64,000 nt of DNA, from positions 1 through 64,000 of the forward strand of contig DAOLIT010000013.1 of assembly GCA_035328405.1 (NCBI GenBank), given 5' to 3'. This document shows positions 33,734 through 41,419 of this stretch, one piece after another; positions within the stretch are counted from its first letter, which is position 1; every line of letters begins with the position of its first letter. The translations under genes and the position numbers were made by a program. The stretch is from JAEUKA01 sp035328405. GTDB taxonomy: Bacteria > Myxococcota_A > Polyangia > Palsa-1104 > JAEUJZ01. Under the pieces are notes generated by a model. It was not told the origin of the DNA, did no database searches, and saw only the letters and a list, made by a program, of their open reading frames with translations.

Positions 33734-34881
33734 CCGGTTTCCCCTTTTCCGACGGGCGGAACTTCTCCGCTCGTTGCGGGTTGCAGCGTCGGGGTTTTTG
33801 CCAAATCGGCAAAAAGCGGGCGCAACAGGTCTTCCATCGTAATCAGGCCCGTCAGCCGACCGTATTCATCGACGAGCAGCGCCATGTGTGTTTTGCGCTT
33901 TTGAAACTCCCGCAACAGACGTTCACATTTGGCGCGTTTGGGCACAAACAGCGGCGGGTGCAATAGGTCCGACAGCGGACGCCCTTCGAGATCGCCGAAA
34001 CGATACCCAACCAAATCCTTCGCGAGCAAAACACCGATGACGTTGTCTCGTCGGCCACGGTAAATCGGAATGCGCGAAAAACGCTGTTTCGATACGGCCT
34101 CGACCATTCGCGAAAGGGGCATCGTCGAGGGCAGCGCAAACATGTTTTTTTCCGGCGTCATCAGGTTTCCCACCGTCAGATCGCCAAAATCGAGCACGTT
34201 GTGGATGAGTTTGCGTTCGGCCCCGCGAATCACGCCCTCCTGTTGTCCCAAATCCACGAGCGTCCGAATTTCGCGTTCCGACAGCACAGGCGCGGCCTCG
34301 GTGTGGCGGCCTTTTCGTCCCAAAAACAACAGCAAAAGCCCATCTGCGATCGTGCTGATCGCCACGCGCGGCACCCACAGCATCCACGTCAGCGCCTTGA
34401 GCGGACCTGACACCACACGCGCCCACCGCTCGGCCAGTTTGATCCCGACCGTCTTGGGAATCAGCTCTCCAAACGTCACCAGCAGAGGCACCGTCAACGC
34501 CGTCGCCACCAGAGCCACCCAAATTTCCGAAACTTTGGCAGGTGCCGCCAGTTTTCGCGCCGACAACATCGCAAACACGTGCGAAACCGATTGCGTCATC
34601 ACCTCGGACAGCAAGATGTTCGTAAGTTCGTTGCCGAGGATAAGCGTGGTGATGAGCCGTCGCGGATCGGACAAAAGCCACAGCACCCGCGCACTGGCCG
34701 CGTCGTCCGCTGCGTTTTGTCGCAAAACCTGCTGCCTCGCTCGAGACAGCGACAACAGCGCGGTTTCCGTGCCTGAAAAAAAGCCCGCTGACAAAAACAA
34801 CGGCACAAGCCACAGCAGATGCGAAAAAAGCTTGCCCAGTTCTTGCCACACGTTGCTCGACACGACCGCCTCACCACTCAT
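33730..34881 (-). CDS. CNNM/CBS-domain membrane protein without the C-terminal domain
   Basis: 383 residues. The CNNM region has SGTETALLSLSR, LILGNELTNILL and FGELIPKTVG. The CBS pair has RFSRIPIYRGRRDN and ALLVDEYGRLTGLIT. Unlike its neighbour, it stops after the CBS pair with a short Pro-rich tail and lacks the transporter-associated domain. The pair may work as a heteromer (inference). It lies 14 bp after the ModA-like gene. Confidence 0.86.
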   Translation of the reverse strand: MSGEAVVSSNVWQELGKLFSHLLWLVPLFLSAGFFSGTETALLSLSRARQQVLRQNAADDAASARVLWLLSDPRRLITTLILGNELTNILLSEVMTQSVSHVFAMLSARKLAAPAKVSEIWVALVATALTVPLLVTFGELIPKTVGIKLAERWARVVSGPLKALTWMLWVPRVAISTIADGLLLLFLGRKGRHTEAAPVLSEREIRTLVDLGQQEGVIRGAERKLIHNVLDFGDLTVGNLMTPEKNMFALPSTMPLSRMVEAVSKQRFSRIPIYRGRRDNVIGVLLAKDLVGYRFGDLEGRPLSDLLHPPLFVPKRAKCERLLREFQKRKTHMALLVDEYGRLTGLITMEDLLRPLFADLAKTPTLQPATSGEVPPVGKGETG

Positions 34882-34895
34882 CAGTTCACACGCTC

Positions 34896-35645
34896 CTAAT
34901 CACGCGGCGACAGGAAACCGGCTTCTCGCAGGTGTTGTTGGCCTTCCTGGCTTTCCAACAGGTCCACGAAGGCTTGAGCACGGGTTTCATCTTGGCCAGC
35001 GACGATGCCGAGCGATTGGAGAATCGGCGGGTGCAACGTGCGCGGAATCTCGAGAAAGTGACCAGAGCCTCCGGCCAAGCTCCGCGCGATGATCGAGACG
35101 TGGGTGTTTCCACTTTCGGTGAAAAGCTGCGCCTGCCGGACGTTTTCTGCAAATACCAAACGCGGTTTGACGCGCTCGTAGATTCCCAGCGAGCGAAGCG
35201 CCGCGACTGCCGCCGCACCATACGGAGCGTGCTCGGGATTGGCCAAAGCGATGCGAAGTCTGGCATCCGAAGCCAAGTCCTCCAGGCTCGGAATCGGATG
35301 TGCGAGCTGCGCCCACAGGGCAAGCTGGCCCTGCGCATACATCCGAATCGACGATGGAACGAGCCGCTTTTTTTTCCGCAGTGCGTCGATGTGGGTCTGG
35401 CTGGCGGAAACAAACAGGTCAAACGGCGCACCGTGTTCGATTTGGCTCGCCAAAACGCCCGACGCTGCAAACGAAAAAACGACGGCGTGCTGGTTTTTTT
35501 GTCGATACGGTTCGGCGAGCAGGGCGAACACGGGTTCCAAGTCGGATGCCGCAGCCACGCGAAGCGGACGCGACGGGGCGTTGTCTTTGCGTGAACACGC
35601 GGCCCCGACGGACAAAAGCGTCGCAAGCGCGCAGCGACGATTCAT
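34896..35645 (-). CDS. ModA-like molybdate/tungstate-binding lipoprotein
   Basis: A solute-binding protein of the molybdate type, about 249 residues from Met at 35645. The signal (NRRCALATLLSVGAAC) ends in a lipobox. ModA landmarks are AASDLEPVFALLA, FAASGVLASQI, APFDLFVSAS and NPEHAPYGAAA, and VSIIARSLA near the end. No ModB or ModC permease follows; the next genes are CNNM proteins and a rhomboid. An earlier in-frame ATG at 35687 lacks a signal-like n-region. Specificity for molybdate is inferred. Confidence 0.82.
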   Translation of the reverse strand: MNRRCALATLLSVGAACSRKDNAPSRPLRVAAASDLEPVFALLAEPYRQKNQHAVVFSFAASGVLASQIEHGAPFDLFVSASQTHIDALRKKKRLVPSSIRMYAQGQLALWAQLAHPIPSLEDLASDARLRIALANPEHAPYGAAAVAALRSLGIYERVKPRLVFAENVRQAQLFTESGNTHVSIIARSLAGGSGHFLEIPRTLHPPILQSLGIVAGQDETRAQAFVDLLESQEGQQHLREAGFLSPRD

Positions 35646-35731
35646 TCCAAGGTTTTTGCTGAAAACGCGCACCATCTCCAAGGCCATTTCGGTGCCGGAC
35701 GATTGCAGCGTGCGCGGGGAAAGTAAAGGCC

Positions 35732-36154
35732 ATGCGAAAATTTGCCCGGCTTTGTGGCGCGTGCCTCACTTGGGTCATGACCGATTCCGTGAATGCAGCC
35801 ACCGAGACGAGAGTGTCTTCGCTGCCACCCAAAGCCGTGCCAGTTCCCGCAAGAGAAACGGAAACCGAAGTCGGCCTGGAGGGTCGCCAAGTGTTCTTTT
35901 TGTTTTTGGGCAGCGCGTTGTTTGCTTGCGTGGTGTTCGCCGTAGGCTTGTTCGTCGGGCGACGTTTGGAGCGAAACAGCGCGGCTCGGGCGAATGTGCA
36001 AACCGTTTCTGACCCACTGACGGTGCTCGACGAGATCGCAAAGTCGGAAGAATCGCTCACGTTCCATCGAGTCCTGGCACCCGCAAACAACGCGGCGTCC
36101 AGGCCCAATCGGCCCGCAAACCCCGCACTTTCCCCCACACCAGTCCACCCCTAG
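35732..36154 (+). CDS. membrane stub resembling the N-terminus of SPOR-domain proteins
   Basis: 140 residues: a short N-terminus, one transmembrane helix at about 55-74 (FFLFLGSALFACVVFAVGLF), the pattern GRRLERN, then DPLTVLDEIAKSEESLTFHRVL and a Pro-rich end. The segment after the helix resembles the linker of SPOR-domain cell-division proteins in Myxococcota, but no SPOR domain follows. The stop codon lies within the left arm of a perfect inverted repeat, so truncation by that element is possible. Divergent from the ModA-like gene. Confidence 0.6.
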   Translation: MRKFARLCGACLTWVMTDSVNAATETRVSSLPPKAVPVPARETETEVGLEGRQVFFLFLGSALFACVVFAVGLFVGRRLERNSAARANVQTVSDPLTVLDEIAKSEESLTFHRVLAPANNAASRPNRPANPALSPTPVHP

Positions 36155-36233
36155 TACGACTTGCTCACTTCCGAAAGCATCGAGGCCGGGCGTGACCTGC
36201 TTGGAAACTTCGGAAGTGAGCAAGTCGTACTAG
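36151..36233. repeat. perfect 25-bp inverted repeat with a 33-bp loop
   Basis: The left arm is 36151-36175 and the right arm 36209-36233, matching over all 25 bases (core TACGACTTGCTCACTTCCGA). It fills the space between two convergent genes and provides the stop of the upstream one. It could be a bidirectional terminator (no U-tract) or a small palindromic mobile remnant. Confidence 0.8.
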
Positions 36234-36243
36234 CGACATTCAC

Positions 36244-37968
36244 TCACGGCCAGGCAGGGTTCTTTTGCGCGAAAGACGGCGATTCCTGCGGGCCTTTGTC
36301 GAGCACGCGATTTGGTCGCGAGCGCCGGGCCAAAATCTGCGCGAAACCGTCTTCGGGCCCCGTCGGAACCACCACAAAACCCAGCCGACTCAGGTCGCGG
36401 TGCGCTTTGGCTTCGATTCGGTCTTGTTCCCACGAAAAAATCGTGCTCGCGCGGCGTCCGTCGGGATCATCGACCAGCGATTTTGGCAAATACGCTCGCG
36501 ATTCGGGCCGCACACACAACAAGCCAAGCCCGCGTCTGCGACACAGCGCAATCGACTGCCGCAAAAGAGGCAGATCCAGCGATAGCCCAAGCAAATCCGA
36601 AATCAACACCACCTGCGCGCCCGGCATGCTCGCCGCAAGCTCCAAAGCGTTGGCGAGCCCCTTGGCTCGTTCTGTGGCCGATCGTTGCGCGTAGGGCAGC
36701 TCAATGCCCCGTTCTCTGCAAAAAAGCCGCAGCACACGGTCGTCAGCCAGTGGTTTTTGATTCTGCGCATCCTGTTTCAAAAGCCTGTGTACCGAATGCA
36801 ACACCTGTGTCCGAGAAATCCGCTCTCCCGTCGGTGCAACCACGACTTGTGCCCAGGCTGCGGCGTCGTCGGCAGGTGGGAGGCTCGATAGCCGCGTTTC
36901 GATCGCCTCTTGCTGTCGCAAATACCGAGCCACGGCTGCATAAAGCTCGCTTTCGGTCATCGCGACGAAAGCAGGTTCCACGACGTGCATGGTTTCGAGC
37001 AGTTTTTCCGAAAGCCTCCGTCGCAGGACTGGGCCGTCGCCTGGCTTTACGTGCTGGAACACCTCGCCGTCAAACGAGACAAAACCGATGCGGTCGCTGC
37101 CTTCCAGAATCGACCGCGCGTAGTTTTGGCACAGCGCCAGCGCGTGATCGAGCTTCCATTGACCCGGCCAGCCTTCGCGCATCGTCACGCCCATGTCCAA
37201 CAGCAAGTAGTGGACGCGCAGCGTTTCCCGTTCCAGTTCTTTGACGAGCGGGCGACCATTTGGCGACCGCGCCGTCGCTTTCCACGCGATGAGCTTGTAC
37301 GGATCGCCATGGACATATTCGCGAAGCTCCCGCAAATCGCCGCCTAGACCGCGCTGCCGCAGCGTGTGCGTGCCGACCCGCTGTTCCGACAAACCCGTCG
37401 CTGTGCGAGAGACTTCAAATGCAACTTGAGGCAATTTCTGTGGGAGGACTTTCAGACGCAGAATCGAAGGAAAATAGGCTTCGAGCGAATACAACCCCAG
37501 ACGGTCGCACAAACGCACCGTTGCGCCGTGAAGAAACCACTCTCCGGCTTGCGCTGCAAAGATCGAAAGCTGCGCCGTCGCCTCGCTGTGCGCGGGCAGG
37601 TCCATCGTCGGAAATTCGTGCAGCGGAAACAGTGAACGAGAACAAAACAACTTGATCTCGCTTACACGCAGCGAGAGATGCGACAAGTTGCGCAGGGCCA
37701 ACGAAACCTCGATTGGACGGCCAGCGAGAAGACCTTCGCTCGTCGCTGCGCGGGGCAACCACCACAGAATTTCAACGTGCCTTCGCCACAACAAAGACAC
37801 GCGCAACGCAAAGCCCACGTAACTTGCGCACAGCAAAGCCAGCGACGCAAAACCCACCGCCGAAACCGTCCATTTTTCCACTGCAACGCCAAGTGCCAAG
37901 AGGAGCACACCGACGGAAAAAAGTGCACCGCCGTTTTGATGCAGGGTGGGATATCGGCCTCGTGACAT
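36244..37968 (-). CDS. DUF58 domain-containing membrane protein
   Basis: 574 residues. Two N-terminal hydrophobic helices (about 13-57) precede a beta-rich region and the DUF58/VWA-like core with DPYKLIAWKATARS, the family hallmark, and a MIDAS-like LLLDMGVTM. DUF58 proteins sit next to MoxR AAA ATPases in most bacteria, here 5 bp downstream of one. Envelope stress, metal insertion or proteolytic maturation roles are proposed for MoxR/DUF58 systems; a specific client is not visible. The C-terminal half is longer than usual. It is last in a five-gene operon. Confidence 0.87.
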   Translation of the reverse strand: MSRGRYPTLHQNGGALFSVGVLLLALGVAVEKWTVSAVGFASLALLCASYVGFALRVSLLWRRHVEILWWLPRAATSEGLLAGRPIEVSLALRNLSHLSLRVSEIKLFCSRSLFPLHEFPTMDLPAHSEATAQLSIFAAQAGEWFLHGATVRLCDRLGLYSLEAYFPSILRLKVLPQKLPQVAFEVSRTATGLSEQRVGTHTLRQRGLGGDLRELREYVHGDPYKLIAWKATARSPNGRPLVKELERETLRVHYLLLDMGVTMREGWPGQWKLDHALALCQNYARSILEGSDRIGFVSFDGEVFQHVKPGDGPVLRRRLSEKLLETMHVVEPAFVAMTESELYAAVARYLRQQEAIETRLSSLPPADDAAAWAQVVVAPTGERISRTQVLHSVHRLLKQDAQNQKPLADDRVLRLFCRERGIELPYAQRSATERAKGLANALELAASMPGAQVVLISDLLGLSLDLPLLRQSIALCRRRGLGLLCVRPESRAYLPKSLVDDPDGRRASTIFSWEQDRIEAKAHRDLSRLGFVVVPTGPEDGFAQILARRSRPNRVLDKGPQESPSFAQKNPAWP

Positions 37969-37973
37969 CGACG

Positions 37974-39020
37974 TTACCGACTGCGCTCCGTCGTTTTCAG
38001 CCTACGCAATTCGAGTGGTCGCACCGGCACTTGCGAAAGTGCTTCCTGCACCACGCTGACTGGACTTATTGCATCCATTTCAGCCTCGGGAATCAGCGCC
38101 AATCGGTGAGAAATCACAGGTGGAGCCAGCGCCTTCACGTCGTCGGGCAGCACATAGTCGCGACCAAGCATCAGTGCTCGAGCCCGCGCTGAATGCAGAA
38201 GCGCCAACGATGCGCGCGGGGAACCGCCGATCGCGACCCGTCGGTGTCGCCTGGTGAACTGGATCAATTCCAACACAAAATCGAGCACTTCGTCGTCGAT
38301 GTGGATCTGCGCCGCCATGGTTTGCAGCTCGATGATCGCTTGGGGCGACAAAACCGTTCGCGCAACCGGTCTCGGTTTGGAATATGTGCGCAACATCAGT
38401 TTTTCGGCGGAAGGCTCGGGATAGCCTACGTGCAATTTCATCAAAAAGCGGTCTAGCTGCGCCTCGGGCAACGGATATGTGCCCTCGTGTTCCAGCGGAT
38501 TTTGCGTGGCGAGCACCATGAACGGTTGCTGCATCGTTCTTGTTTGGCCCTCGAGAGTCACTTGGCCTTCCGCCATCGCTTCGAGGAGCGCCGACTGGGT
38601 TTTGGGCGGCGCACGATTGATTTCGTCTCCGAGAATGATTTGGGAAAAAATCGGTCCCTCTCGAAGCTCAAACGACCCCTTTTTGGGGTCCAGGATGTAC
38701 GACCCGGTGATGTCCGACGGCAAAAGGTCCGGTGTGAATTGGATGCGTTTGAAATCGCAGCCCAACACCTGCGAAAAACCCTTCGCCAAAGTCGTTTTGG
38801 CGACGCCGGGCACGCCCTCCAGCAGCATATGGCTGCGGCTTAGCAAACCGATCAGAAGCCCCTGCGTCAGCCCCGGATTGCCGATAAATACTTTGCCTAC
38901 TTCTTCGACGACAGCTTGGCAGAGCGCGGCAGCCTGCGACAGGCTTTGCGGGTCAATGTTGTGTCCTTCCGTCGTCAGCGGTGCGGGTACTTCCGTCGTC
39001 ACAGGCGTGTGTCCTTCCAT
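37974..39020 (-). CDS. MoxR-family AAA+ ATPase
   Basis: 348 residues. Walker A is EGVPGVAKTTL (68-78), Walker B IILGDEINRAPPKTQ, sensor I ATQNPLEHEGTYPLPEAQLDRF, and the C-terminal lid includes GGSPRASLALL. MoxR ATPases are chaperones that act with VWA/DUF58 proteins. The neighbours are a DUF58 protein and a GATase-like membrane protein, both on the same strand with gaps of 5 and 16 bp. Confidence 0.93.
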   Translation of the reverse strand: MEGHTPVTTEVPAPLTTEGHNIDPQSLSQAAALCQAVVEEVGKVFIGNPGLTQGLLIGLLSRSHMLLEGVPGVAKTTLAKGFSQVLGCDFKRIQFTPDLLPSDITGSYILDPKKGSFELREGPIFSQIILGDEINRAPPKTQSALLEAMAEGQVTLEGQTRTMQQPFMVLATQNPLEHEGTYPLPEAQLDRFLMKLHVGYPEPSAEKLMLRTYSKPRPVARTVLSPQAIIELQTMAAQIHIDDEVLDFVLELIQFTRRHRRVAIGGSPRASLALLHSARARALMLGRDYVLPDDVKALAPPVISHRLALIPEAEMDAISPVSVVQEALSQVPVRPLELRRLKTTERSR

Positions 39021-39036
39021 GGTCGCAGGGCAGTTC

Positions 39037-40362
39037 TTACTTCTGTGTCCTGCTGTCCATTTCTTGAAAAAGTTCCGTCGCCAAAGCGTAGCAATCCAAG
39101 AGTTTTCGTTTCGAGATGCGTGTTCTCAAAAGTTGCAACGGATTGCTGGCCGGTCCGTCGTCTCGCAACATGCGTAGGTTTTTCCACAGTTTCTCACCAA
39201 GCCGACCCGCGCGGTCACTCACCCGCTCTCGGAGCGTCGTTGCCACCCACTTTGGTTCCACTGGGTTCCCGTCGGAAAATCCATCCATCGACACAAGTTG
39301 CGAAAGACGAAACAGAAATTCCTCTCGAATCAGCGTCGCTGGGTAGACGAAGCCCCAAGTCACTTGTCCGGCTCCGCCTGCATAGCGTTGGATGGACGCA
39401 AACAAACCCGTATCGGGCGGTTTTGGCGGCTGCGCGAACCCAGCGTCCTGCGTTTGACCAGGCAGCGGCAAATACCGCAACAGCAACAGAAGTGACGCGG
39501 TGCAAAACAGAAGTCCGAGCAGCGAAACTGCACTCGGTCCGTCTTCGCCAATCCGTCCTTTCAGTGTCCGCAAAATGTGGTGATTCGCACCCCCAAGAGC
39601 CCGATTCCACTTGTCTGGCAGATCGTGGCCCGAATCGCTCGTCGGGGCACCGGGCAGCGACGCAGGAGGCACACCCATTTGCGAAAATGAACTGTGCAGC
39701 AGAAGCAACCGGTCTTGTTGCAGACGGCACAGGTTGACCAAAAGATGCGCGGCAAATTCTCGGTTGCCGGGCAGTTCGAGCATGTTGTTGATGAACACGC
39801 TTCCGTCGGCAACGGCGACGAATCGACCATGCCCAACGACACCTTCGATCACCAGCGCCGCGCCCGGTGCAAACGAGTACGTCGCTGGCAAAGAACTTTC
39901 GAAAAACGCCGAATGATTTCCGAGCAATTCGCGCGTCGCCTGTCCGAGGGGTGTCATGCGGGTCGGCAGCGCGACGGGCACGTTTTGATCAGGTCGATAA
40001 AACCGAGTTCCTTTTGGGAGCGGGCCCTCTTGACGGTGTATCCCGAGAGCAGCCAGCACCTTTTCACTCTTGCCAAAATCGTCCGCCAAAATGGCGCGGC
40101 CTCCCGCCGACAAAAACGCGACGAACGCCTCGGGTTGGAGTTCCGTCTCGGGATGGACGACAAACAACACGTCCTGTCCGTCGAGGCTGGCCCAATCAAG
40201 CGTTTTTCGCACATGAATCGGGCAACCCAGGTCTTCAGCAAGACGCTTCCATTCCGAAAGGCCGTTCCAGCCTTTGTATCCGACGTGAAAGTCCTTTTTT
40301 AGAGAACTTGCATCGACGGACAGCAGCGTTGCGAGCAGAGCCAAGACCGGCGCGAAGCTCAT
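39037..40362 (-). CDS. DUF4350-like membrane protein
   Basis: 441 residues from the ATG at 40362, which overlaps the upstream small gene by 4 bp (ATGA). A signal peptide is followed by a GATase-like alpha/beta domain (LDGQDVLFVVHPE, FLSAGGRAILADDFG), a hydrophobic helix (about 295-315, LLGLLFCTASLLLLLRYL) and a cytoplasmic helical tail. This arrangement is typical of DUF4350 proteins in MoxR-DUF58 operons. A longer frame extending 98 codons upstream overlaps two other genes and is rejected. Confidence 0.8.
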   Translation of the reverse strand: MSFAPVLALLATLLSVDASSLKKDFHVGYKGWNGLSEWKRLAEDLGCPIHVRKTLDWASLDGQDVLFVVHPETELQPEAFVAFLSAGGRAILADDFGKSEKVLAALGIHRQEGPLPKGTRFYRPDQNVPVALPTRMTPLGQATRELLGNHSAFFESSLPATYSFAPGAALVIEGVVGHGRFVAVADGSVFINNMLELPGNREFAAHLLVNLCRLQQDRLLLLHSSFSQMGVPPASLPGAPTSDSGHDLPDKWNRALGGANHHILRTLKGRIGEDGPSAVSLLGLLFCTASLLLLLRYLPLPGQTQDAGFAQPPKPPDTGLFASIQRYAGGAGQVTWGFVYPATLIREEFLFRLSQLVSMDGFSDGNPVEPKWVATTLRERVSDRAGRLGEKLWKNLRMLRDDGPASNPLQLLRTRISKRKLLDCYALATELFQEMDSRTQK

Positions 40363-40568
40363 GTGTCGCGTTCCAAAAACGACAAGCGCGCAAGTTCGCT
40401 GCTGACCCACAGCGTCGCGATGCCGACCACGGTGAGCATTCCTGCCGCGACGTAATCTCGTCGGGCTAGATGACTCACGCACAGCCAAAAAAACACCAGG
40501 CTGCTTACGATCAGCAGCGCACACAGAATTTGAAAAAACGGCCACTTCCGCATCGGGTTTCCACTCAC
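40359..40568 (-). CDS. small two-helix membrane protein
   Basis: 69 residues starting at GTG (GTGA overlap with the gene before it) and ending inside the ATGA overlap with the DUF4350-like gene. Two hydrophobic segments are visible (FFQILCALLIVSSLVFFWL and AAGMLTVVGIATLWV). The double 4-bp overlap supports a real gene. Function unknown; probably an accessory of the MoxR operon. Confidence 0.7.
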   Translation of the reverse strand: MSGNPMRKWPFFQILCALLIVSSLVFFWLCVSHLARRDYVAAGMLTVVGIATLWVSSELARLSFLERDT

Positions 40569-41338
40569 GGCAAAAGAAAAAGGAGTGCCAAAAGACCGCC
40601 GAGTGCCATGGCTGTCGCGACATAAAGTTGCGGTCGCAAGCGTGCGCGCATCGCATCTTGGCGAAGTTCGGTTACAGACCGACGAAGCTCAAGGTCGTGA
40701 CCGATGTGTCGCTTAATCGGTCGCATCACGGTGAAGTAAAACAACGACGACCAAAGCATTGCAGCTGCCGAAAGAAGCGTGGCTTGCCAGCCCGACGCCC
40801 TGGCTGGGCTTCCCAGCAGGCGGACAAAGTGGTGGACATGTTGTGGATGCAAACAAATTGCATAGAGGAACAAGCAGGGGAGGGCGACAGACAGACCCAG
40901 AAGGAGTTGGTGTGTCAGTGTTCTACGCCGCCATTTTTCTGACGGTGGTAGCGCGGTCTTCGGTTGTATCTTCCATGAACACAGCGCAAGCCGCTGGCTC
41001 GCTTTCACATGCGCCTCTTTTGCAAGTTGGTTGCATGTAGAAACAAGGTAGCCCACGTACACCGTCAGCTTGATGGGCATTACCAGAACAGGGTTGACCG
41101 GTTCGCCACCCGTGACGCCGAGCAATTCGGGAATCGCCAGGAGAAGGGGAAAAAACACGAGCAGCAGGACCTGCGCCAGCACACCGTGTCGAAACCGCAG
41201 CGCCAAAAAAAGGAGCAGAGCCGGCATCGGCAAGAGCAACCCCATCCATCGGGGAGTCGGATTTCTAGAAAGGAAGAGAGGGACGACTTGCCAAAGAAGC
41301 CAGGAATTTAGACCAAGCACCGTCGGGGCAAGCGGCAT
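40565..41338 (-). CDS. polytopic membrane protein of the MoxR-DUF58 operon
   Basis: 257 residues, first gene of the operon. About six hydrophobic segments with a cytoplasmic loop in the middle (KEAHVKASQRLALCSWKIQ). No family was recognised beyond similarity in layout to DUF4013/DUF4129-type partners. It overlaps the 69-residue gene by 4 bp. Confidence 0.7.
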   Translation of the reverse strand: MPLAPTVLGLNSWLLWQVVPLFLSRNPTPRWMGLLLPMPALLLFLALRFRHGVLAQVLLLVFFPLLLAIPELLGVTGGEPVNPVLVMPIKLTVYVGYLVSTCNQLAKEAHVKASQRLALCSWKIQPKTALPPSEKWRRRTLTHQLLLGLSVALPCLFLYAICLHPQHVHHFVRLLGSPARASGWQATLLSAAAMLWSSLFYFTVMRPIKRHIGHDLELRRSVTELRQDAMRARLRPQLYVATAMALGGLLALLFLLP

Positions 41339-41370
41339 CAGCGGATGATATCACAGGTCAGAGCTTCCGA

Positions 41371-41393
41371 CGGTCAGCCGACCGAAAGCGGTC
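41371..41393 (-). terminator. competing hairpins downstream of the OmpA-like gene
   Basis: Three alternating arms CGGTC-GACCG-CGGTC can form either of two 5-bp stem-loops with 4-base loops, 27-49 bp past the stop. There is no U-tract, so a terminator is uncertain. Confidence 0.25.
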
Positions 41394-41419
41394 AATGAGG
41401 TTTCCGATTGTTTGGCTGA

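Noticed and set aside
40363..40656. 98-codon N-terminal extension of the DUF4350-like protein
   Set aside because: It would overlap two genes joined by 4-bp overlaps, and the signal peptide begins at the ATG at 40362.
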